In this document: piece by piece, positions 1-8,443 of the stretch | Layout: each line of letters begins with the position of its first letter | Numbering within the stretch: the stretch's first letter is position 1 | Assembly (NCBI GenBank): GCA_009377385.1 | Contig: WHUD01000014.1 | Location: forward strand, 1-32,878 | Source: Actinophytocola sp. | GTDB taxonomy: Bacteria > Actinomycetota > Actinomycetes > Mycobacteriales > Pseudonocardiaceae | DNA length: 32,878 nucleotides | Reading direction: 5' to 3' | Program-made: the position numbers and the translations under genes | Notes under the pieces: generated by a model | What the model saw: the letters and a program-made list of their open reading frames with translations, nothing else | Databases searched by the model: none | What the model was told of the DNA's origin: nothing

Positions 1-708
<708 letters not shown>

Positions 709-738
709 GCATGCTGGCAGCTCGACCTGGCCCAGCGA

Positions 739-759
739 GGGTAGGCCGAAGGCCTGCCC
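739..759 (+). terminator. Strong hairpin in the gap-pgk intergenic region
   Basis: The arms GGGTAGGCC (739-747) and GGCCTGCCC (751-759) are complementary with one G-U pair and leave a 3-base GAA loop. No T-run follows, as is common in high-GC actinobacteria. It sits 31 bp after the gap stop and 73 bp before pgk. I infer partial termination, or an mRNA end that separates gap from pgk levels. Confidence 0.6.
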
Positions 760-832
760 GAGCGGCCGGATTGGTACGTAACGTGCGCCGGGCGACCTCG
801 CGTCGTCGAGATGTCCAGCATTGGAGTTGTTG

Positions 833-2038
833 ATGGGTATGAAGACGGTCGCCGACCTGATCGCCCAGGGCGTCGCTGGCAGGACGGTGCTGGTCCGCTC
901 GGACCTCAACGTCCCGCTCGCTGACGGCGTGATCACCGACGACGGCCGGGTCCGCGCCGCCGCGCCCACCATCGACACTCTCGCGAAGGCGGGCGCGCGC
1001 GTCGTGGTCACCGCCCACCTCGGTAGGCCGAAGGGCGCACCGGACCCGGACTTCTCGCTGGCGCCGGTGGCCACCCGGCTGGGCGAGCTGCTCGGCACCG
1101 AGGTTGTGCTCGCTGGCGACGTCGTCGGCGAGAGCGCTCAGGCCGTCGTGGCGAACTTGTCCGACGGCCAGATCGCGCTGCTGGAGAACGTGCGGTTCGA
1201 CCCGCGCGAGACCAGCAAGGCCGACGCCGAACGGGTCGCGCTCGCCGAGGACTTCGCCACGATGGTCGGCCAGCGCGGCGCGTTCGTCTCGGACGGCTTC
1301 GGCGTTGTGCACCGCAAGCAGGCGTCGGTGTACGACGTCGCGACGCTGCTGCCCGCCTACGCGGGCGACCTGGTGCTGTCCGAGGTCGACGTGCTCCGCA
1401 CGCTGACCGGCGACCCTGCCAGGCCGTACGTCGTCGTGCTCGGTGGCTCGAAGGTTTCCGACAAGCTCGCCGTCATCGAGGCGTTGCTGCCGAAGGTGGA
1501 CAAGCTGCTGGTCGGCGGCGGGATGTGCTTCACCTTCGCCGCAGCGCAGGGCGGCCGGGTCGGCGGCTCGCTGCTGGAGAAGGACATGATCGGCACCTGC
1601 GAGCGGCTGCTGGCCGACGCCGGCGACAAGCTGGTGCTGCCCACCGACGTCGTCGCGGCGGACGACCTCAAGGCGCCGAGCGTCACAGAGGTGCTGCCGG
1701 TCGGGGAGATCCCCGAGGGCAGGATGGGCCTCGACATCGGCCCGGAGAGCGTGCGCCGGTTCGCGGGTGAGCTGGCGGGGGCGAAGACGGTGTTCTGGAA
1801 CGGCCCGATGGGCGTGTTCGAGGTGCCGGAGTTCGCGGCGGGCACCAAGGGCCTCGCGCAGGCCATCATCGACAGCGAGGCGTTCAGCGTCGTCGGCGGC
1901 GGCGACTCGGCGGCGGCGGTGCGCACCCTGGGGCTGGCCGAGGACGGCTTCTCCCACATCTCCACCGGCGGCGGCGCGTCGCTTGAGTACCTCGAAGGCA
2001 AGGACCTGCCCGGCGCGACCGTGCTGAGCGCGGGCTGA
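833..2038 (+). CDS. pgk: Phosphoglycerate kinase
   Basis: Transfers the acyl phosphate of 1,3-bisphosphoglycerate to ADP, the first ATP-yielding step of glycolysis. Family marks in order: the N-terminal substrate loop [41 protein letters not shown], the hinge region with [11 protein letters not shown], the nucleotide-domain glycines [21 protein letters not shown], and the C-terminal [12 protein letters not shown] / [14 protein letters not shown]. The 401-residue product is a normal family length. I chose ATG 833 because GGAG at 823-826 lies 6 bases upstream; ATG 839 (MKTVADL...) is equally acceptable by homology and would remove two residues. The last codons and stop form the left arm of a hairpin. 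It lies between gap and tpiA on the same strand. Confidence 0.97.
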   Translation: MGMKTVADLIAQGVAGRTVLVRSDLNVPLADGVITDDGRVRAAAPTIDTLAKAGARVVVTAHLGRPKGAPDPDFSLAPVATRLGELLGTEVVLAGDVVGESAQAVVANLSDGQIALLENVRFDPRETSKADAERVALAEDFATMVGQRGAFVSDGFGVVHRKQASVYDVATLLPAYAGDLVLSEVDVLRTLTGDPARPYVVVLGGSKVSDKLAVIEALLPKVDKLLVGGGMCFTFAAAQGGRVGGSLLEKDMIGTCERLLADAGDKLVLPTDVVAADDLKAPSVTEVLPVGEIPEGRMGLDIGPESVRRFAGELAGAKTVFWNGPMGVFEVPEFAAGTKGLAQAIIDSEAFSVVGGGDSAAAVRTLGLAEDGFSHISTGGGASLEYLEGKDLPGATVLSAG

Positions 2039-2071
2039 CGCTTTCGCTGCGTTCGGCGCAGTGAAGGCGTC
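2037..2071 (+). terminator. 15-bp hairpin overlapping the pgk stop codon
   Basis: The left arm at 2037-2051 starts inside the TGA stop (2036-2038). It pairs along its whole length with 2057-2071, leaving the loop TTCGG. All 15 positions pair, two of them as G-U. No T-run follows. It is probably a partial terminator or an mRNA-stabilising 3' end between pgk and tpiA. Confidence 0.65.
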
Positions 2072-2073
2072 AT

Positions 2074-2089
2074 GCACCGCGCCTGGTGC
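2074..2089 (+). repeat. Second small hairpin between pgk and tpiA
   Basis: GCACC (2074-2078) and GGTGC (2085-2089) flank a 6-base loop directly after the larger hairpin. In addition, CGCTTTC (2039-2045) is complementary to GAAAGCG (2093-2099). The region can therefore fold in two mutually exclusive ways: one long-range closing stem, or the big local hairpin. Function is unknown. Confidence 0.4.
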
Positions 2090-2131
2090 GGGGAAAGCGT
2101 CGTTCACCACACAACCAGGAGGCCACAGCCC

Positions 2132-2935
2132 ATGACGACCAAGCCGCTGATCGCGGGCAACTGGAAGATGAACCTCAACCACCTTGAGGCCATCGCGCTG
2201 GTGCAGAAGATCGCGTTCACGCTGCCGGAGAAGTACTTCGCGAAGGTTGACGTCGCGGTGCTGCCGCCGTTCACGGACATCCGCAGCGTGCAGACACTGA
2301 TCGACGGCGACAAGCTCAAGCTCACCCACGGTGCGCAGGACATCTCGGTGCACGACTCCGGTGCCTACACCGGCGAGGTATCCGGGCCGATGCTGTCGAA
2401 GCTGGGCTGCAGCTTTGTCACGGTGGGGCACTCCGAGCGCCGCGAGCACCACGCAGAGACCGACGAGCTGGTGAACAAGAAGGTCAAGGCCGCGCTGCGC
2501 AACGAGGTCCGGCCGATCCTGTGCGTCGGCGAGCGGCTTGAGGTGCGCGAGGAAGGCACCCACATCGAGCACACCACCGGCCAGCTCGTCGCAGGACTCA
2601 AGGGGCTCAAGGCGGACCAGGTCAGCCAGTGCGTCGTCGCGTACGAGCCGGTGTGGGCCATCGGCACCGGCAAGGTCGCCACCCCTGCCGACGCCGAGGA
2701 GGTCTGCGCCGCGATCCGCGTCGCGCTGACCGAGAAGTACGGCGATGAGGTCGCCGGGGCGGTGCCGGTGCTCTACGGCGGCTCGGTGAAGTCGAGCAAC
2801 ATCGTCGACCTCGTCAAGCAGCCCAACATCGACGGCGCGCTCGTCGGCGGCGCAAGCCTGGACGCGGAGGAGTTCACCAAGCTCTGCGCGCTCGCGGCCA
2901 ACGACCCTGGCATGTGGGGCAACTCGGGGTCGTGA
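2132..2935 (+). CDS. tpiA: Triosephosphate isomerase
   Basis: Interconverts dihydroxyacetone phosphate and glyceraldehyde-3-phosphate. The TIM-barrel catalytic residues are all visible: Asn10 and Lys12 in AGNWKMN, His100 in VGHSERR, and Glu172 in [15 protein letters not shown] (the signature loop). The phosphate-binding end is [10 protein letters not shown] ... [15 protein letters not shown]. The product is 267 residues, close to other actinobacterial TpiA. ATG 2132 follows a perfect AGGAGG (2117-2122) at a spacing of 9. An in-frame extension to 2072 would run through the intergenic hairpin and has no ribosome site, so I rejected it. It is the third gene of the glycolytic run and is followed by a small palindrome before secG. 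Confidence 0.97.
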   Translation: MTTKPLIAGNWKMNLNHLEAIALVQKIAFTLPEKYFAKVDVAVLPPFTDIRSVQTLIDGDKLKLTHGAQDISVHDSGAYTGEVSGPMLSKLGCSFVTVGHSERREHHAETDELVNKKVKAALRNEVRPILCVGERLEVREEGTHIEHTTGQLVAGLKGLKADQVSQCVVAYEPVWAIGTGKVATPADAEEVCAAIRVALTEKYGDEVAGAVPVLYGGSVKSSNIVDLVKQPNIDGALVGGASLDAEEFTKLCALAANDPGMWGNSGS

Positions 2936-2950
2936 GTCAAGGGGCGCTGT

Positions 2951-2968
2951 GGTGACGATCTCGTCACC
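2951..2968 (+). terminator. Palindromic hairpin after tpiA
   Basis: GGTGACGA and TCGTCACC form an 8-bp stem around the dinucleotide TC, starting 15 bp after the tpiA stop. This could be an intrinsic terminator without a T-run or an operator for secG. The near-perfect dyad fits either reading. Confidence 0.45.
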
Positions 2969-3038
2969 CGGTAGCCTTGAACATCACAGACAGCGGAACA
3001 CGGTGGCCGAACAACGGCCCCCATACCACGAGGACGAC

Positions 3039-3269
3039 ATGGAATTCTTCCTGAAAGTCTTGCTCGCCGTGACCAGCGTGCTCCTGATCGTGGCGGTCCT
3101 GCTGCACAAGGGCAGGGGTGGCGGACTGTCATCGCTGTTCGGGGGTGGTACGCAGTCCAGCCTCGCGGGATCGAGCGTCGCCGAGAAGAACCTTGACCGA
3201 ATCACGCTCGGCCTCGGTTTGGTGTGGCTGATCTGCATCGTCGGCGTCGGACTGCTGCTGAAGCTGTGA
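3039..3269 (+). CDS. secG: Protein-export membrane protein SecG
   Basis: Small accessory subunit of the SecYEG translocon in the cytoplasmic membrane. The 76-residue product has the SecG layout: a first transmembrane helix (about residues 3-21), the cytoplasmic loop HKGRGGGLSSLFGGGTQ with the conserved glycine-rich segment, the AEKNLDRIT motif, and a second helix (about 54-74) ending at the C-terminus. I chose ATG 3039 because GAGGA lies just upstream and the hydrophobic helix starts directly; a longer in-frame extension is not SecG-like. secG after tpiA is a standard actinobacterial arrangement. Confidence 0.95.
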   Translation: MEFFLKVLLAVTSVLLIVAVLLHKGRGGGLSSLFGGGTQSSLAGSSVAEKNLDRITLGLGLVWLICIVGVGLLLKL

Positions 3270-3270
3270 G

Positions 3271-3290
3271 TCCGGTGCTGGTGCGCCGGA
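3271..3290 (+). terminator. Hairpin directly after secG
   Basis: TCCGGTGC (3271-3278) and GCGCCGGA (3283-3290) pair over 8 bases with one G-U, leaving the loop TGGT. It begins one base after the secG stop. It probably ends the glycolysis-secG transcript before rbpA. Confidence 0.6.
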
Positions 3291-3331
3291 TCGGCTACTT
3301 CCACATGTAGACACAGGGGGTGTGAGAATTC

Positions 3332-3673
3332 ATGGTTGGCGGTAATGCCATTCGGGGTACGCGCATCGGTGCTGGACCGGTCGGCGAGTCGGAGCGCGGC
3401 GAGTCTGCGCCTCGGGTCATGGTGTCGTACTACTGCGCCAACGGTCATGAGGCGACGCCGTCGTTCGCGATGGACGCCGAGATCCCGGACGAATGGGAGT
3501 GCCAGCACTGCGGCCTTCCCGCCGGGAAGGACAGCGAGAACCCGCCGGAGGCCCGCAGGACCGAGCCGTACAAGTCGCACCTGGCGTACGTGAAGGAGCG
3601 CCGCAGCGACGAAGACGGTGAGGCGATCCTCGCGGAGGCGTTGGAGCGGTTGCGGGCGCGCAGGGGAGCCTGA
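3332..3673 (+). CDS. rbpA: RNA polymerase-binding protein RbpA
   Basis: Actinobacterial transcription factor that binds RNA polymerase and the principal sigma factor and stabilises the open promoter complex. The 113-residue product shows the family plan: N-terminal GGNAIRGTRIG tail, a core domain with CANGHE ... EIPDEWECQHCG, a basic linker (EARRTEPYKSHLAYVKERRSDED) and the C-terminal sigma-interaction helix. Cys35, His39, Cys57 and Cys60 can form the zinc site known from Streptomyces RbpA; the M. tuberculosis protein lacks this full set. The linker reads KSHLAYVKERR where most homologues have a THWDMLxERR block. The start is ATG 3332 with GGGGG at 3316-3320. It converges on the kinase gene with only 28 bp between. 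Confidence 0.93.
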   Translation: MVGGNAIRGTRIGAGPVGESERGESAPRVMVSYYCANGHEATPSFAMDAEIPDEWECQHCGLPAGKDSENPPEARRTEPYKSHLAYVKERRSDEDGEAILAEALERLRARRGA

Positions 3674-3701
3674 CGTCTGCTGTATCTGCTGCGGTGGTCG
3701 C

Positions 3702-4883
3702 TCAGGCCCGCAGCGGGTAGTCCGCGCGCACCTCGAACCCGCCGTCGTCGGTGGAGCGGGCGTGGAACGTGCCGTCGAGCCGCAGCGCCCGCTCGGCCAG
3801 CCCCGCGAGTCCGTGCCCGCCGGACGGCAGCGCCCGCGACGGTTGGCACGGCCGGTCGTTACGCACCGCGACGTGCAGGGCCCCACCCTCCACCGAGACT
3901 TGCACCGTCGCTGCTGCGCCAGGGGCATGCTTGTGCACGTTGGTCAGGGCCTCCTGCACCGTGCGGAAGGCCGCCGTTGAGACCTGGCTCGGCAGTGTCT
4001 CCGGCACGTTGTCGACCTTGAGCCGCACTGGGACGTCGACGTCGCGGATCAATTCGCCAAGCTCGGTGAGCCGGGGGGCCGGCAGCTCCTCGTCTGTGGT
4101 CGAGCGCAGCACGCCCACCAGCGAGCGCAGCTCCTCAAGCGTGCGGGTGCTGAGCTGGCGGATGGTGCCTGCGGTGGCGTTGACCTCCTCCGGAGTCCTG
4201 GCGCACTCCAGCGTGTTGGCCTGCATCGCGATCAGCGTGACTTCGTGCGAGACGACGTCGTGCATCTCGCGCGCCAGGCGGGCGCGTTCGTCGGCGCGCA
4301 CGGCGCGGGCGTGCATGCGGCGTTCGCGGTCGCGGCTGGCGTCGAGTTCTGCGAGCCGGTGGGAGAGGTCCTTGCGTGCCAGGATCAGCAGCGCAAGCAC
4401 CACCGGCATGCCCGCCACGACGAGTCCGTAGATGAAGTCGAGCACGTGTTGGCGCCAGTCGAGTGCCAGCATGTCGGGCCACGGCCAGAGCACGAACCGG
4501 CAGGCTACGACGAGTCCGGCGCCCACCCAGGTCTGCCAGCGCATGCCTTTGCGGTAGGCGAGGAACCCGAGCGCGATCATCGCCGCGATCTGCGACCAAC
4601 CGACGAAGAATCCGGGGATGGTGGCCAGCACCGTGAGGAAGGGGAGTCGTCTGCGGCAGGCGAGCGCCGCGCAGGCGATGCTGGAGAGCACCAGGGAGTA
4701 GGTGGGTGCGTCCTCCGGGATGACCAGCCACACGTCGAGCACGGCGATGCCGATCGCCACTGTGGTGAGCAGCAGCGAGGACAGCGAGGGACGGTCCCGG
4801 AAGGTGCCGCTCATGGCCGCGAGGAGCGCCCTTGGTCGCGTGCCGACCCGCAGCGCCGGGATGGACAGTCCCTGAGTACTCAT
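3702..4883 (-). CDS. Orphan sensor histidine kinase (HisKA_3 / NarL-partner class)
   Basis: Membrane sensor of a two-component system that would phosphorylate a LuxR/NarL-type response regulator. The 393-residue product has about five or six hydrophobic segments (roughly residues 35-55, 61-76, 80-110, 119-135, 148-170), a short coiled linker (about 171-200), the dimerisation/phosphoacceptor motif LAREMHDVVSH with His208, and a C-terminal ATPase domain (about 300-393) with TVQEALTNVHKHA (N box, Asn315) and GGHGLAGLAER (G box). The usual acidic-Asp-Gly of the G1 box reads RNDRP. ATG 4883 follows GGAGGT at 7 bases; an in-frame start at 4973 has no such site. No response regulator is adjacent: rbpA is convergent and pgl lies upstream, so the partner and signal are unknown. 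Confidence 0.92.
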   Translation of the reverse strand: MSTQGLSIPALRVGTRPRALLAAMSGTFRDRPSLSSLLLTTVAIGIAVLDVWLVIPEDAPTYSLVLSSIACAALACRRRLPFLTVLATIPGFFVGWSQIAAMIALGFLAYRKGMRWQTWVGAGLVVACRFVLWPWPDMLALDWRQHVLDFIYGLVVAGMPVVLALLILARKDLSHRLAELDASRDRERRMHARAVRADERARLAREMHDVVSHEVTLIAMQANTLECARTPEEVNATAGTIRQLSTRTLEELRSLVGVLRSTTDEELPAPRLTELGELIRDVDVPVRLKVDNVPETLPSQVSTAAFRTVQEALTNVHKHAPGAAATVQVSVEGGALHVAVRNDRPCQPSRALPSGGHGLAGLAERALRLDGTFHARSTDDGGFEVRADYPLRA

Positions 4884-5125
4884 ACTGAAGACCTCCGGCC
4901 GCTTTCGCTTCTCGTTGTGAAAGACCCTCAGAACTGCCGGATGGGACGAGCGACGCACGGAAAATGTGCGCACGCAAACGTCACCAGGCGCTGTGTGCGT
5001 CGTGTCCCCCAGTCAGGACGGTGTGTTCGTCGCCCAGGACTGTGTGTGCGTCATGCGCGAGGTTGAGTTCGCCGGTTACCCGCGCCGTACGACGCAGCGA
5101 TGTCCGACGGCACCTGCGCGACCGG
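4884..5125. promoter_or_regulatory. Repeat-rich upstream region of the sensor kinase gene
   Basis: No gene is supported here. CAGGACGGTGTGTTCGTC (5014-5031) is repeated as CAGGACTGTGTGTGCGTC (5035-5052), 16 of 18 bases matching at a 21-bp period, two helical turns. A shorter third copy, GTGTGCGTC, lies at 4993-5001. An inverted repeat CGCAC-N7-GTGCG spans 4954-4970 and overlaps GTGCGCAC (4966-4973). The spacing suits binding of a regulator on one DNA face, possibly the missing partner response regulator; this is inference. Confidence 0.45.
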
Positions 5126-5147
5126 CCCACTCAGCGCGCTGAGTGGG
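5126..5147 (-). terminator. Perfect 22-bp palindrome after pgl
   Basis: CCCACTCAGCG (5126-5136) is followed without a gap by its exact reverse complement CGCTGAGTGGG (5137-5147). On the - strand it starts 12 bases after the pgl TAA stop (5160-5162), where a terminator of the pentose-phosphate operon is expected. There is no T-run. It may also act as a DNA-binding dyad. Confidence 0.65.
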
Positions 5148-5159
5148 GGACACGGCGTC

Positions 5160-5909
5160 TTAGTCGAGCTTGGCTGCGGCGGCCTCGTCGAGTAGCCAGA
5201 GGGTGCGGCTAAGGCCGGTGGCGCCCGCGACGGGCAGCTGGATCTCGCCAGCACCGGACAGCGCGAGCGCCAGGGCATCCGTCTTGCCATCACCGGCGGC
5301 GAGCAGCCAGACCTCAGAGGCGTGCCGGATCGCGGGCAGCGTCAGCGACACCCTGGTCGGCGGCGGCTTCTGGCAGTTGCGGACCGCGACAACGCTGGCG
5401 TCCGTCTCGTACACGGCGGGCGACTCGGGGAACACCGAGGCGACGTGGCCCTCCGGCCCCATGCCGAGCAGCACGACGTCGAAGGCGGGCACCGGGCCGC
5501 GACCGCCTGCGTGCTCGTCGAGCAGCCGGGCGTAGGCGTCGGCCGCGCGGTCAGGGTCGTCGCCGAATTCGCCGTCCGATGGCGCCATCGCGTGCACCCG
5601 CGCCGGATCGACCGGCACGTGGTTGAGCAGCGCCTCGCGGGACTGGAGCTCGTTGCGCTCGGCGTCGTCGCCGGGCACGAACCGGTCGTCACCCCAGTAC
5701 AGATCCAGCCGAGACCAGTCGACCGCCTCGCAGGCGGGGGAGCGGCGCAACTGCTCGAGCAGCGCGATCCCGACGCCGCCGCCGGTGAGCACGACCGAGG
5801 CGCGGCCCTTGTTCGCCTGGAGGTCGACCAGCGTCGTCACCAGGCGCGCCGCCGCCGATGCGGCGAGGACGTCGGCCGTGCGGTGGACGAGGATTTGCGG
5901 TCCGGTCAT
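5160..5909 (-). CDS. pgl: 6-phosphogluconolactonase
   Basis: Hydrolyses 6-phosphoglucono-lactone to 6-phosphogluconate, the second oxidative pentose-phosphate step. The 249-residue product matches the DevB/Pgl family: N-terminal VLTGGGVGIALLEQL (phosphate-binding glycines), DLYWGDDRFVPGDDAERNE, the catalytic-region block DVVLLGMGPEGHVASVFPESP, RVSLTLPAIRHASEVWLLAAG and a C-terminal domain. ATG 5909 overlaps the opcA stop in ATGA, so the two are translationally coupled; an extension to 6017 would run back into opcA in another frame and was rejected. It is the last gene of the tkt-tal-pgi-zwf-opcA-pgl run. Confidence 0.95.
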   Translation of the reverse strand: MTGPQILVHRTADVLAASAAARLVTTLVDLQANKGRASVVLTGGGVGIALLEQLRRSPACEAVDWSRLDLYWGDDRFVPGDDAERNELQSREALLNHVPVDPARVHAMAPSDGEFGDDPDRAADAYARLLDEHAGGRGPVPAFDVVLLGMGPEGHVASVFPESPAVYETDASVVAVRNCQKPPPTRVSLTLPAIRHASEVWLLAAGDGKTDALALALSGAGEIQLPVAGATGLSRTLWLLDEAAAAKLD

Positions 5910-6841
5910 GCGTGCGTGCCTTCCTGGTTGTTGGGCAGCAGGCGCATACCCCGCAAGGCGCGTTCGTACACCTCGTCGGGGTCGAGCCTGCGGAGTTCCT
6001 CGACCAGCACGTCGCACAGCGAACGCCGGTGCAGATCGATGGTGCGGTCGGGCTGGCCATGCTGGTGGAGCGTGCCGGTCTTGCCGTCGGGCCGGTGCAG
6101 CTCGACCGGGCCGGACGGCCGCTCAAGCGACACCGAAACGATCCCTTGCCCGTCGGCCTGCTCGCGGCGCACCGGCACGCCGAGGTAGTAGGCGAGCCAA
6201 CCCGCGAGTAACTCCGTGGACGGCGAGTTGCCGTCGCCGGTGACGGTCGCCGCTGTCACCGGCTCATGCGGCGGCAGGTCGAGCGCGGCGACGAGCTGGG
6301 CGCGCCAGTGCGTCAGCCTTGCCCACGCGAGGTCGGTGTCGCCGTCGGTGTAGGACGTCGCGCGGGTGCGCAGCGCGGCGATCGGGTCCGGGTCGGCTGC
6401 GGCGTCGGTGATGCGCCGCTGTGCGATCCTGCCGAGCGGGTCGGTCGCCGGGTCGTCGGGGGCGATGCCGGGCCACCAGGTGACGATCGGGGCGTCGGGC
6501 AGCAGCAGCGGCACCACCGCGCTGTCCGCCTCCCCGGCGAGCGGCCCGTACAACCGCAGCACCAGCACCTCGCTGGCACCAGCGTCGCCACCGACGCGGA
6601 TCTGCGCGTCGATGCGGGGCGCGGCCTCCCGCAAGCCGCGCGCGGCGACGATGATCCGCGAGGGGTGCTCCCTGCTGGCCTCGTTTGCGGCGTCGATGGT
6701 GTCCTCGATGCCGGTGGCGTCCTCGGTCACGATCACGAGCGTCAGCACCCGGCCAAGTGCGACCGCGCCACCGCGTTCGCGCAGCTCGACGAGTTTCTGG
6801 TTCACCTTCGACGTCGTGGTCGACGGCAGATCGATGATCAC
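5906..6841 (-). CDS. opcA: Glucose-6-phosphate dehydrogenase assembly protein OpcA
   Basis: OpcA is an accessory protein required for full glucose-6-phosphate dehydrogenase activity in cyanobacteria and actinobacteria. The 311-residue product carries the family features: N-terminal helix KLVELRERGGAVALGRVLTLVIVTE, the segment EASREHPSRIIVAARG, the central LLLPDAPIVTWWPG motif, and the C-terminal region ending DLHRRSLCDVLVEELRRLDPDEVYERAL. It starts at GTG 6841 with GGAGG 8 bases upstream, 25 bp after the zwf stop. Its stop overlaps pgl by 4 bp. Placement between zwf and pgl is the conserved actinobacterial pattern. Confidence 0.95.
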   Translation of the reverse strand: MIIDLPSTTTSKVNQKLVELRERGGAVALGRVLTLVIVTEDATGIEDTIDAANEASREHPSRIIVAARGLREAAPRIDAQIRVGGDAGASEVLVLRLYGPLAGEADSAVVPLLLPDAPIVTWWPGIAPDDPATDPLGRIAQRRITDAAADPDPIAALRTRATSYTDGDTDLAWARLTHWRAQLVAALDLPPHEPVTAATVTGDGNSPSTELLAGWLAYYLGVPVRREQADGQGIVSVSLERPSGPVELHRPDGKTGTLHQHGQPDRTIDLHRRSLCDVLVEELRRLDPDEVYERALRGMRLLPNNQEGTHA

Positions 6842-6866
6842 CGGGGGTTCCTCCCAGACGGCACCG

Positions 6867-8384
6867 TCATGGCCTGCGCCAGTTCCTTCCGTCGCGGGCG
6901 AGCACCGCGTCGGCCGACGGCGGACCCCACGAGCCGGGCGCGTAGGGCTCCGGTGCGCCGTGGTCGGCCCAGTGGTCCAGCACCGGGTCGAGGATGCGCC
7001 AGGACTCCTCGACCTCCTCGTCGCCGGGGAACAGCGACGGCTCGCCGCGCAGCACGTCGAGTACCAGCCGTTCGTACGCCTCGGGGGAGGACTCGGTGAA
7101 GGCGTGCCCGTAGCCGAAGTCCATGGTCACGTCGCGGACTTCCATAGTGGTGCCAGGGACCTTCGAGCCGAACCGCATCGTCACGCCCTCGTCCGGCTGC
7201 ACTCGGATTACCAGCGCGTTCTGACCTAGCTCCTCGGTCGACGTCGAGTCGAACGGCAGATGCGGCGCGCGGCGGAACACCACCGCGATCTCGGTGACGC
7301 GCCTGCCAAGCCGTTTGCCGGTGCGCAGGTAGAACGGCACTCCTGCCCAGCGCCGGTTCTCTACCGCCAGCGTCACCGCGGCGTACGTCTCGGTGCGCGA
7401 CTCCGGCGCGAACCCGGCCTCGTCGTGCAGCGAGGGCACCTGCTCGCCGCCCTGCCAGCCGCCGGTGTACTGCCCACGCGCCGTGGTCGTGTCGAACGGG
7501 CCGACCGGCTGGGTCGCGCGCAGTACCTTGACCTTCTCCGCCCGCAGCGCGGCGGGCTCGAACGACAGTGGCTCCTCCATCGCGGTGAACGCGAGCAGTT
7601 GCAGCAGGTGGTTCTGGATGACGTCGCGGGCGGCGCCGATGCCGTCGTAGTACCCGGCCCTGCCGCCGACGCCGATGTCCTCCGCCATGGTGATCTGCAC
7701 GTGGTCGACGTAGTGGCAGTTCCAGATCGGCTCGAACAGCTGGTTGGCGAACCGCAGCGCCAGGATGTTCTGCACCGTCTCCTTGCCGAGGTAGTGGTCG
7801 ATGCGGAACACCGACTCCTCGGGGAACACCGCGCCGACGATGGCGTTCAGCTCGCGAGCGCTCGTCAGGTCGTGACCGAACGGCTTCTCGATCACCACTC
7901 GTCGCCAGGTGTCCGATGTGGACGTCGCAAGGCCGAACTTCGCGAGTTGCTTGGTGACGACGCCGAACACGCTGGGCGGGATCGACAGGTAGAAGGCGTG
8001 GTTGCCGCCGGTGCCGCGCTGGGTGTCCAGCTCGTCGACGGTCTTGACCAGCCGCTCGAAGGTGTCGTCCTCGCCGAAGTCGCCAGGCACGAACCGGATG
8101 CCATCAGCCAGCCGCCGCCACACCGACTCCTTGAACGGCGTGCGGGCGTACCGCTCGACGGCGTCGCGGGCGATCGCGGTGAAGTCCTGCTCCTGCCCTC
8201 GCGCGCAGCCGACCACCGCGAAGCCGGGCGGCAACAGGCCCCGGTGGGCGAGGTCGTAGACGGCTGGCAGCAGCTTCTTGCGCGCCAGGTCCCCGGTCAC
8301 TCCGAAGATCACCAAGCCGGACGGTCCCGCGATGACCGGGAGCCGCTTGTCCCGGTCATCGCGCAGCGGGTTCGCCCATGCCAT
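6867..8384 (-). CDS. zwf: Glucose-6-phosphate 1-dehydrogenase
   Basis: Oxidises glucose-6-phosphate to 6-phosphogluconolactone with NADP+, the entry to the pentose-phosphate pathway. The 505-residue product has the dinucleotide motif GVTGDLARKK (residues 28-37), EKPFGHDL (166-173), the active-site signature RIDHYLGKE (194-202) with its catalytic His and Lys, and C-terminal blocks including FYLRTGKRL and PEAYERLVLDVLRGE. I chose ATG 8384 because GGAG lies 7 bases upstream; GTG 8387 directly before it is the alternative. It is followed by opcA after 25 bp and preceded by pgi after 59 bp. NADP preference is inferred from the family. Confidence 0.97.
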   Translation of the reverse strand: MAWANPLRDDRDKRLPVIAGPSGLVIFGVTGDLARKKLLPAVYDLAHRGLLPPGFAVVGCARGQEQDFTAIARDAVERYARTPFKESVWRRLADGIRFVPGDFGEDDTFERLVKTVDELDTQRGTGGNHAFYLSIPPSVFGVVTKQLAKFGLATSTSDTWRRVVIEKPFGHDLTSARELNAIVGAVFPEESVFRIDHYLGKETVQNILALRFANQLFEPIWNCHYVDHVQITMAEDIGVGGRAGYYDGIGAARDVIQNHLLQLLAFTAMEEPLSFEPAALRAEKVKVLRATQPVGPFDTTTARGQYTGGWQGGEQVPSLHDEAGFAPESRTETYAAVTLAVENRRWAGVPFYLRTGKRLGRRVTEIAVVFRRAPHLPFDSTSTEELGQNALVIRVQPDEGVTMRFGSKVPGTTMEVRDVTMDFGYGHAFTESSPEAYERLVLDVLRGEPSLFPGDEEVEESWRILDPVLDHWADHGAPEPYAPGSWGPPSADAVLARDGRNWRRP

Positions 8385-8443
8385 CACTCATCTCCAGCTC
8401 TGTGACCTTCGCCGGTAGGCGCGGCAGCTCCCACCCGCATCAC

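Noticed and set aside
3270..3331. SigR-type promoter (GGAAT-N18-GTT) before rbpA
   Set aside because: Only a poor GGATC match without a GTT at the right distance.
5051..5293. Short frame on the - strand spanning the pgl end
   Set aside because: It overlaps pgl in another frame and the palindrome; no ribosome site or recognisable motif.
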